Positions 50,924 through 57,073 of a stretch of DNA of 64,000 bases are shown here, one piece after another. Below the pieces are notes generated by a model. That model saw only the letters and a list, made by a program, of their open reading frames with translations. It had not been told where the DNA came from and ran no database searches. Origin of the DNA: Nitrosomonadales bacterium (GTDB lineage Bacteria; Pseudomonadota; Gammaproteobacteria; Burkholderiales; Gallionellaceae); the NCBI GenBank assembly GCA_023259055.1, contig JAHFQZ010000003.1, positions 1-64,000 on the forward strand, in the 5' to 3' direction. Position 1 is the first letter of the stretch; the number at the start of each line of letters is the position of its first letter. The position numbers were made by a program, and so were the translations under genes.

Positions 50924-51307
50924 CTATTGATGCAGCCATTTGAAAGTCTGTATGCCCAGCACCGTCATTAGCAGCGAACCACCAAGGTGCGCCGCGATGA
51001 TGCCCGCTCCCCACGCATACTGCCCGCGCATCAGCAGCGTGACGGTCTCCGCCGAGAAGGTGGAAAAAGTGGTCAGCCCGCCGAGAAAGCCGGTGATGAT
51101 GAGCAGACGCCATTCAGGGGATAGCCCCGGATGCTGCATGAAAAATGCCATGGCGAGACCGATCAGATACCCGCCGACCAAGTTCGCTGCAAGGGTGCCG
51201 AGCGGCAATTCAGGCAGAGACGGATTGAGCCACAGCCCGAACCCCCAGCGCAGCCATGCGCCGAGTGCCGCGCCGATTCCGATTGCGAGAAATGCGTAAA
51301 GGGTCAT
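50924..51307 (-). CDS. crcB: Fluoride exporter CrcB (Fluc)
   Basis: A 127-residue membrane protein with four helices. Conserved segments are [48 protein letters not shown] and [11 protein letters not shown]. It forms dual-topology dimers that let fluoride leave the cell. It begins 28 bases after the ATP-grasp gene, with no clear ribosome site; I saw no fluoride riboswitch. Confidence 0.95.
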   Translation of the reverse strand: MTLYAFLAIGIGAALGAWLRWGFGLWLNPSLPELPLGTLAANLVGGYLIGLAMAFFMQHPGLSPEWRLLIITGFLGGLTTFSTFSAETVTLLMRGQYAWGAGIIAAHLGGSLLMTVLGIQTFKWLHQ

Positions 51308-51335
51308 GTGAAGTATTATTGATTATTCCTTGCCG

Positions 51336-52688
51336 TCATTCTACAACACGCGCCAGCGCAAAACCGCCGCCCGGCGTACGGAAGTTGGTCGTCTGCCCTT
51401 GGTACAGCCTTGCGGCAACCAGCTGTACCTGTCCGTCGTAAACGTAGCAGCGCACGTCATATTTCAGCGATACTGTTTCTGTATCGTTAACGCAGATGCT
51501 GCGTTCGCCCGGCGCGGCCATGCGCTGTGCGACATAACCACCCTGCATGATCTCCTCGAACACCCGCTTGGTGAGTTTTGCGCCGCTGTAGCTGCCCTTG
51601 CTGCCGTAACCCATAGCAGGCTTGAAGAACCATTGCTTGCGTTCCTGCCACCATTGCTCATGGTCTGCCGCCTCTACCTGCCGGGTCTGTGGCACGCCTG
51701 CCTCCAAGGTAGCAATGTCGTCTTCTCTTGTGCCGAGTGCACTTAGCGCTTCAGCATCGGTCAGCCGCGCCAGATTGCGCTTGTCGGCATAGCGGACAAA
51801 GTGCGCGGGATCGGGCGTCATCACCACGGTGCCGTCCAGAAATGCCTGCCGCAACATGGGATGCTGCAGCAGGGAGAAATCCGTCAGACGGTTGTACACC
51901 ATGTCGATTTTCTGGCCATCGAGAAACAACCCATCGCCGCGCGAATGCAGTATGGCGGGATCGACGATATAAGTCGCAATCCCGGAGCGCTCGAACATCC
52001 GCTGCGCCAGCAGAAATTCTGGATACAGGTATTGCGCTTCCGGCTGTTCGTCCACGATGGCGACGCGATCGAGCTCTGCCTCGCCGCGTGCCAGACGCCA
52101 CTCGTTGCGGAACATCTCGAGGAAGACGTGATCGAGGCTCTTCTCCGTTCGTGCTGAGCCTGTCGGAGCATGAACGGGCGAAGCACCAGAAAACGATGTG
52201 TTGCGCTGGCTGTCGATCAGCAGTGAATTCAGGAATCCGCCGCCTGCATTGGTATTGATCTCGATCAGATGCGCGCCGTCGCTGTTCAGATGGAAGTCAT
52301 AGCCATAGAACACGCCAAGGGATTGAAAATTGCTTTTCACGTTTGCCTCATCTCCCGCTTGCGGGATAACCAGCGACTTGGCTGCGGTTTCTGGCAGCCT
52401 AGTCGAATGGATAGTTGTTTCACCCAGAGGATTGAGGAGAGGGGCTTGCAGGGAAGAGGCACCCCACCCCGGCAGTGCCACCACCCGTTCCACCGCATCG
52501 ATCACATCGCGCATCTGCCTCATCTGTGCAGCCGTTATAAACACTGCTACATCGGCAAACAAATGCGGGCAGCGCTCTCTCGTCAAACCATACCACGCCT
52601 CGCCTTGCGCCTGCATTGTCAGTTGCAAGGCGGGATGATCCAGCCTTGCCGCATGACCATCCGCATTCAGCCGTTCTGCTTCTGTCAC
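51336..52688 (-). CDS. Circularly permuted ATP-grasp protein with two inserted repeats
   Basis: 450 residues. The order of ATP-grasp parts is reversed: the metal-binding segment YDFHLNSDGAHLIEINTNAGG (about 130-150) comes before the nucleotide-binding segment WFFKPAMGYGSKGSYSGAKL and the final DVRCYVYDGQVQLVAARLYQGQ. This suggests a circularly permuted ATP-grasp ligase; the substrate is unknown. Residues 90-109 (ETTIHSTRLPE...) come from the element also in dinG, and about 171-182 (VHAPTGSARTE) from another palindrome. The start is GTG, overlapping the upstream stop (TAGTG). The frame stays intact, so the gene is probably functional. Confidence 0.68.
   Translation of the reverse strand: MTEAERLNADGHAARLDHPALQLTMQAQGEAWYGLTRERCPHLFADVAVFITAAQMRQMRDVIDAVERVVALPGWGASSLQAPLLNPLGETTIHSTRLPETAAKSLVIPQAGDEANVKSNFQSLGVFYGYDFHLNSDGAHLIEINTNAGGGFLNSLLIDSQRNTSFSGASPVHAPTGSARTEKSLDHVFLEMFRNEWRLARGEAELDRVAIVDEQPEAQYLYPEFLLAQRMFERSGIATYIVDPAILHSRGDGLFLDGQKIDMVYNRLTDFSLLQHPMLRQAFLDGTVVMTPDPAHFVRYADKRNLARLTDAEALSALGTREDDIATLEAGVPQTRQVEAADHEQWWQERKQWFFKPAMGYGSKGSYSGAKLTKRVFEEIMQGGYVAQRMAAPGERSICVNDTETVSLKYDVRCYVYDGQVQLVAARLYQGQTTNFRTPGGGFALARVVE
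52145..52177. repeat. 33-bp palindrome CCGTTCGTGCT...AGCATGAACGG in frame inside the ATP-grasp gene
   Basis: Two 11-base arms with one G.T pair surround GAGCCTGTCGG. The intergenic copy at 19752-19783 has similar arms. It is translated here as VHAPTGSART without breaking the frame. Confidence 0.88.
52363..52422. repeat. 57-bp palindromic element in frame inside the ATP-grasp gene
   Basis: The core matches the dinG copy at 53 of 57 positions. It is preceded by CCCGC-TT-GCGGG and contains GCTGC...GCAGC. It is in the same orientation and frame relative to translation as in dinG, giving ETTIHSTRLPETAAK. Confidence 0.92.
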
Positions 52689-53260
52689 TACAGCCCCAAC
52701 AGCTTTCGTTTAAGGTCGGCCTGTGCCGGTTTTTCGCCCAGCCAGATTTTCAGCAGGGCAGTATTGAAAGCCGCTCCGGCGATCTTGCCTTTGGAAACCC
52801 CGTTCACGCTGACTTGGGTTCCGCCCGAAGGTTTGCTGGGCGGTTGATAGTCCAGCGCGATGACATCACCTTTTTTTACTTCAGCCATAGCGTTAAAGAT
52901 TGCCGAAAATTCCTTGATCGAGGCATCCAGCGCAGCCAGTTCGTCTGGCGTATGGTTGGCGGCGATGGCGGCATTAAAAGCATCAAGCAATGTTTTAGCG
53001 CCCACGTCACGCAACATATGCAACGCCATGCGTTTTTCGCCTGCATCGGCCAGCACGGAAGCAGCGCTGGTTTTCTTCTCGCCCAGATACAGCGCCGCGA
53101 CATACACATCAAAAAATATCCTGGTGCGAATTCCCGCGCCGTTCAATTGCAGCGTTGCGTTCCCCACTTGTACCTTGCCGTCCAGCTTTACACCCGCCAC
53201 TTCAACGGCAAACGCCTGCGCGGCCAGGCATAGAAGGAATAGTGCGATCAGTTTTTTCAT
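52688..53260 (-). CDS. Periplasmic chalcone isomerase-like protein
   Basis: About 190 residues with a signal peptide (MKKLIALFLLCLAAQAFA). The mature part (VAGVKLDGKVQVGNATLQLNGAGIRTRIFFDVYVAALYLGEK...) matches the chalcone-isomerase-like family of proteobacteria. The bacterial members have no proven enzyme activity. The Met at the signal peptide is chosen; the open frame extends 18 codons further. It overlaps the ATP-grasp gene by one base and heads the run that continues to hupE. Confidence 0.85.
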   Translation of the reverse strand: MKKLIALFLLCLAAQAFAVEVAGVKLDGKVQVGNATLQLNGAGIRTRIFFDVYVAALYLGEKKTSAASVLADAGEKRMALHMLRDVGAKTLLDAFNAAIAANHTPDELAALDASIKEFSAIFNAMAEVKKGDVIALDYQPPSKPSGGTQVSVNGVSKGKIAGAAFNTALLKIWLGEKPAQADLKRKLLGL

Positions 53261-53312
53261 TTTTTTATTCCAGCTCTGATGACTCACAAAGCTTGCACGT
53301 TGCTGAAAACAC

Positions 53313-53355
53313 ATTCCCTCACCCTTGCAGGGGGAGGGTATTAGGGTGGGGGTAG
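53313..53355. repeat. Palindromic repeat CCCTCACCC-TTGCA-GGGGGAGGG, copy 2
   Basis: Same core TTGCAGGGGGAGGG and the same tail pattern (TTAGGGTGGGGGTAGAAACG) as the copy between recO and pdxJ. It lies between the thiolase gene and the chalcone-isomerase-like gene. Confidence 0.85.
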
Positions 53356-53376
53356 AAACGCAATTTCACCGAAAAT

Positions 53377-54573
53377 CTATAGCGCCTCGAAAATTCCCGC
53401 TGCACCCATGCCAGTGCCGATGCACATCGTCACCATGCCGTATTTCAGCTTGCGGCGGCGCAGCCCATGCAGCAGCGTGGCGGTGCGGATCGCGCCGGTT
53501 GCGCCGAGCGGGTGACCCAATGCAATGGCGCCGCCGAGCGGGTTGACGATAGCCGGGTCGAGGCCGACATCGTGGATCACGGCCAGCGATTGCGCAGCGA
53601 AAGCCTCGTTGAGTTCGATCCAGCCCATGTCTTTCAGGCTCAAGCCAACTTGCTTCAACGCGCGCGGGATCGCCTCTTTCGGGCCGATGCCCATGATCTC
53701 TGGCGGCACGCCCGCCACGCTGAAGCCAAGGAATTTGCCGATGGGCGTGAGGTTGTAGCGCTTCAGCGCGGCTTCGGAACACAACAGCACGGCTGCCGCG
53801 CCGTCCGACATCTGTGAACTGTTGCCTGCGGTGACCGAACCCTTCTGCGCGAACACCGGCTTAAGCTTGCTCAATGCCTCGACCGAAGTATCGGCGCGCG
53901 GCCCTTCGTCCTGCGAAACTTCGTGGGCTTTTGTTTTCACCTCGCGCGAATTCAAATCCGGTTGATGTTCTTCGATACGGTACGGCGTGATCTCGTCCCT
54001 GAATTCGCCGGAAGCAATACCCCTGATGGCGCGCTGGTGGCTCTGGTAGGCAAACTCATCCTGCGCCTCGCGCGACACCTTCCAGCGCTCCGCCACCTTC
54101 TCGGCGGTGATGCCCATGCCGTAGGCGATGGCGACATGCTCATCCTCGAATATCGCCGGATTGAACGCGATCTTGTTGCCCATCATCGGCACCATGCTCA
54201 TGCTCTCCAATCCACCCGCGATCATCACGTCGGCTTCGCCGAGCCGGATGCGATCCGCCGCCAGCGCCACCGCCTGCAAACCGGAAGAGCAGAAGCGGTT
54301 CACTGTCAGTCCCGGCACATTATTCGGCAGTCCGGCCAGCAGCAGCGCGATGCGCGCCACGTTTATTCCCTGTTCCGCTTCCGGCATCGCGCAGCCGACG
54401 ATCACATCGCCGATGCTTGCCGGGTCGAGCGACGGCGCCTGCGCCAGCACGCTCTTTAACGCATGCACGAACAGATCGTCGGGACGGGTGTTGCGGAACA
54501 TCCCGCGCGGCGCTTTGCCAACCGGTGTGCGTGTCGCGGCAACGATGTAGGCTTCCTGGATTTGCTTGCTCAT
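53377..54573 (-). CDS. fadA: Acetyl-CoA C-acyltransferase (3-ketoacyl-CoA thiolase)
   Basis: Last step of fatty-acid beta-oxidation: splits 3-ketoacyl-CoA to acetyl-CoA and a shortened acyl-CoA. Catalytic C95 (NRFCSSGLQA), H354 (ALGHPLGATGA) and C384 (MCIGTGMGAAG) are present. 398 residues. In related genomes this gene usually lies beside the HCDH-ECH gene; here about 2.5 kb of small accessory genes separate them. A biosynthetic thiolase is possible but the neighbours favour degradation. Confidence 0.92.
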   Translation of the reverse strand: MSKQIQEAYIVAATRTPVGKAPRGMFRNTRPDDLFVHALKSVLAQAPSLDPASIGDVIVGCAMPEAEQGINVARIALLLAGLPNNVPGLTVNRFCSSGLQAVALAADRIRLGEADVMIAGGLESMSMVPMMGNKIAFNPAIFEDEHVAIAYGMGITAEKVAERWKVSREAQDEFAYQSHQRAIRGIASGEFRDEITPYRIEEHQPDLNSREVKTKAHEVSQDEGPRADTSVEALSKLKPVFAQKGSVTAGNSSQMSDGAAAVLLCSEAALKRYNLTPIGKFLGFSVAGVPPEIMGIGPKEAIPRALKQVGLSLKDMGWIELNEAFAAQSLAVIHDVGLDPAIVNPLGGAIALGHPLGATGAIRTATLLHGLRRRKLKYGMVTMCIGTGMGAAGIFEAL

Positions 54574-54586
54574 GGCTTACCTCCGC

Positions 54587-55021
54587 TTAGATTTTGATGC
54601 CTCTGCTCACCGGCAGTTTGAGTTGTTTTCCCGCGCTTAACATTCCCTCATCCAGCGTCAGGATTTTGCTTGCCGCATGATTGGCCGCGATGGCCAGGTG
54701 CAAAGCATCCGGCGCGCGCAAATGCGTGGAAAAATGGGCGACATATTCCTGCGCCAGGTCATAGTCGTAGCTATTGGGGATCAGCACTACAAAAGACGTA
54801 GCGATAGTCGCATCGAATGCATCGAGGATACCGGCCCCCTCCGCAACCGACAATTCACCCATACGCACATCGCGAGAGACATGGCTGGCGAACTCAACGC
54901 ACGCCCACTTGCTCACTGCCAGCGTCCCGGTGGACTGCCGCGCAACAAGCTCCCCTACCTTCCGGGAAGTCGCCTCCTCGCGGAACAACGGAACAAGAAA
55001 ACTGGTGTCGAGATAGATCAT
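54587..55021 (-). CDS. PIN-domain toxin (VapC-like)
   Basis: 144-residue PIN-domain ribonuclease. The acidic active site can be traced: D5 (IYLDTSFLVPL), E43 (CVEFAS), D105 (APDALHLA) and D124 (LTLDEGM). Such toxins cut RNA until neutralised by a co-encoded antitoxin. The start overlaps the stop of the Phd-like antitoxin as ATGA. The PIN/Phd combination is a common pairing. First of several accessory genes inside the fatty-acid cluster. Confidence 0.88.
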   Translation of the reverse strand: MIYLDTSFLVPLFREEATSRKVGELVARQSTGTLAVSKWACVEFASHVSRDVRMGELSVAEGAGILDAFDATIATSFVVLIPNSYDYDLAQEYVAHFSTHLRAPDALHLAIAANHAASKILTLDEGMLSAGKQLKLPVSRGIKI

Positions 55022-55254
55022 TCTTCGTCGCGCAACTTGCGCAACTCAACCGCACTGCTGCCCTTGCGCGGAGGAAGGCTCTTGCGCAACGCGGCCAACC
55101 GCTCAAGCGGCACGGGTTGCTTGAGGGGAGTAGTCGGCACCAGACTCACCACCGGGCGCCCATGCCGGGTAATCACGACCTCCTCGCCGTTTTCGGCGCG
55201 GCAAATCAACTCGCTCAACTGCGCCTTGGCGGTTGCCAGATTAACGGTGCTCAT
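55018..55254 (-). CDS. Phd/YefM-type antitoxin
   Basis: 78 residues: the N-terminal DNA-binding Phd/YefM fold (VNLATAKAQLSELICRAENGEEVVITRHGRPVVSLVP) and a basic toxin-binding tail. It should neutralise the PIN toxin and repress the operon. An AGGAGC site precedes the ATG. A 10-bp direct repeat just upstream is a likely operator. Confidence 0.9.
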   Translation of the reverse strand: MSTVNLATAKAQLSELICRAENGEEVVITRHGRPVVSLVPTTPLKQPVPLERLAALRKSLPPRKGSSAVELRKLRDEE

Positions 55255-55265
55255 GGTTTGCTCCT

Positions 55266-55287
55266 TATGGTCATAATTATGGTCATA
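55266..55287 (-). promoter_or_regulatory. Likely operator of the toxin-antitoxin pair
   Basis: TATGGTCATA occurs twice (55266-55275 and 55278-55287), 12 bases apart, just upstream of the antitoxin gene. The unit is itself nearly palindromic. Spacing of about one helix turn and position suggest binding by the Phd-like antitoxin. Confidence 0.55.
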
Positions 55288-55579
55288 GTATAAACCCGTT
55301 TAAACCTTTGTCCAATATTCTCGTTGCAAGAATTGAGAATGCCCGATGGCGAAGGGCGGAAGCCAGCAACGGCGGAACCGCGATGCGCGCCGGCTTATGC
55401 GAGCTTCATCGCCAAACTATTGTGATGTTGACCCCAATCGTTATGATTAATCCCGTCCACTATTAATCCTTGTAAAAATAATTGCGATGCTGACCCTCTA
55501 TCGCCCGATCCTCTATCGCCCCTTTCTCGCAATCAAAGCGACTCCGGTACCTTTCACAAATTTTTCACGAATCGGGGCG
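55288..55579. other. Intergenic region between toxin-antitoxin pair and nucleotidyltransferase
   Basis: I see no gene. Fragments such as GATGCTGACCC and CTATCGCCC recur here. Similar GATGCTGACC pieces lie at about 20.15 and 55.92 kb, perhaps remnants of decayed elements. Confidence 0.4.
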
Positions 55580-55870
55580 TCAGACATGCACAGCCTCCTT
55601 TTCGATGAATGGACGCAACTCCGGCCGTAGCGCTTTATCGGTTACCAGATCGACCGGGGACCCCAGTAAATCTTCGAGATAGAACTGCACCCCGAAATAG
55701 CGCTCGGAAGTAGCAGGCCCGTCAAATGCAACCAGCACATCCACGTCGCTTCCTTCTTTTGCGACATCGCGCACGACCGAGCCGAACAGGGCCAAGCGCG
55801 CGACACCGAAGCGTTGCGCCAATACTGGTTTGTGTTCGATCAGTAATTGCAGTGTTCTTGCACGGTTCAC
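55580..55870 (-). CDS. MNT-type nucleotidyltransferase domain protein (lone MntA-like)
   Basis: About 96 residues. The minimal nucleotidyltransferase motif is ALFGSVVRDVAKEGSDVDVLVAF (GSx10DxD). Such proteins are usually antitoxins paired with a HEPN toxin that they AMPylate. No HEPN gene is next to it, so it is orphaned or decayed. The GTG start has GAGGAG seven bases upstream; an in-frame ATG ten codons further up has a weaker site. Confidence 0.82.
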   Translation of the reverse strand: MNRARTLQLLIEHKPVLAQRFGVARLALFGSVVRDVAKEGSDVDVLVAFDGPATSERYFGVQFYLEDLLGSPVDLVTDKALRPELRPFIEKEAVHV

Positions 55871-56004
55871 TTTATAGCTCCTCAATAAATCGTCATGCAT
55901 TCCTAATTGTTAAGAACTATTCCGATGCTGACCTTATATCGCTGGGTTTTATAATGTTGTTGCTCATTCAAAAAATACCGTGGTCCCCTATTTACGCGAA
56001 CTAT

Positions 56005-56619
56005 TCATAGGTGCTTCACCCAGTGTTCCTCACTGATAATTAGGATTGGACAACCCTTGTTTTGGTATTCAACGGCCTTTTCGATCTTGCGTCCATGGCT
56101 GGTATTAGCCCAGTCTGAACTGACCATCGTTCCGACGACCAGATATCCCAAGTCTTTTCGGATACCATCTATTACTTTAGCGCCACGTTGCTCGATTTCA
56201 CGCTCACATGCAGCGCGTGTGCCGAACAGGAAATTTCCAGTAAAACAAAATGACGCATCTTTGAAGATAATAGGGGTGGCACGATCATCATTGACAGGAA
56301 GTCTGGTTGAAAGTCCTCCAATCGCACCAGTGTCATGCATTGTTCCGCCGATCAGCTCTTTGAGTGTGAACTTAACATGTTCTAGTTCGTCATCAGTAAT
56401 GATACCGTCAGCAAGTGCATCGCTGATTCGCTGTGCGATAACATCGCCCGGCCAGACTGTGGCGATATCAGCATTATCTTTGAGCCAAAGATCGAGGAAC
56501 TTAATTTCTTTGTCGTTCAGTTTGTCATCGGCGATTAATCCAGTACAGATGCCGAGCAATGATTCGCAAGATTTGCGCAGCTTGTGTGCTTCGTTTGACA
56601 TTAACCTTCCGATGTTCAT
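56005..56619 (-). CDS. BRCT-domain protein
   Basis: 204 residues. The C-terminal half is a BRCT domain (ASFCFTGNFLFGTRAACEREIEQRGAKVIDGIRKDLGYLVVG...ISEEHWVKHL), like those of DNA ligase and the epsilon subunit of DNA polymerase III. The N-terminal half is helical and acidic (LLGICTGLIADDKLNDKEIKFLDLWLKDN) and recalls TerB-like domains, though that is only an impression. No catalytic domain is visible. It follows an unknown gene by 33 bases on the same strand, in an AT-richer stretch than its surroundings. Confidence 0.72.
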   Translation of the reverse strand: MNIGRLMSNEAHKLRKSCESLLGICTGLIADDKLNDKEIKFLDLWLKDNADIATVWPGDVIAQRISDALADGIITDDELEHVKFTLKELIGGTMHDTGAIGGLSTRLPVNDDRATPIIFKDASFCFTGNFLFGTRAACEREIEQRGAKVIDGIRKDLGYLVVGTMVSSDWANTSHGRKIEKAVEYQNKGCPILIISEEHWVKHL

Positions 56620-56652
56620 ACTATCTCATTCCTTTTTTAATCTGCCTACATA

Positions 56653-57021
56653 TTATTCGTCGGCATATTTTTTTGAATCAGATGTAAATATAACCAGCAT
56701 TCCAGTTTTGCTACAGACTAGTTCTACTTCTTTGTTCATGTGAATGTCCAAATTGTCACCTCTTAAACCTTGCCAAGTTGCCAGATATTTCAGAGTTCCA
56801 TATTTCTTCGTTTTAATTTTCTTCTCCACACCACCCTTCCATACAAGAACAGGCAGTTCGCCTCTCATAGCACAGTCAGCCAGCTTAGTATTCTCAATTG
56901 CTTTTTCACGTCCGCGCTCCCAACAGGAGATGAGACCATCATCAGCGCCTTTCCACGTTTCATCCCAACTAAGATCTTTACGTTTAGAGTCTGTGACTGA
57001 ACGATATACGTGATGCGACAT
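56653..57021 (-). CDS. Hypothetical protein of the accessory island
   Basis: About 122 residues, soluble, with no family I recognise. Tryptophan-rich N-terminal part (LSWDETWKGADDGLISCWERGREKAIE) and a C-terminal beta-rich part (ATWQGLRGDN, VELVCSKTGMLVIF). A GGAG site precedes the Met chosen; another Met lies six codons upstream. It is probably co-transcribed with the BRCT gene, which follows. Confidence 0.55.
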   Translation of the reverse strand: MSHHVYRSVTDSKRKDLSWDETWKGADDGLISCWERGREKAIENTKLADCAMRGELPVLVWKGGVEKKIKTKKYGTLKYLATWQGLRGDNLDIHMNKEVELVCSKTGMLVIFTSDSKKYADE

Positions 57022-57073
57022 GTATTCTCCAAAAACCATTTTAAAGCGAAGGTGAACGTGATTTTATGTTAGC

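Noticed and set aside
51308-51335. Fluoride riboswitch before crcB
   Set aside because: Only 28 bases separate crcB from the upstream gene and no crcB-motif sequence is visible there.
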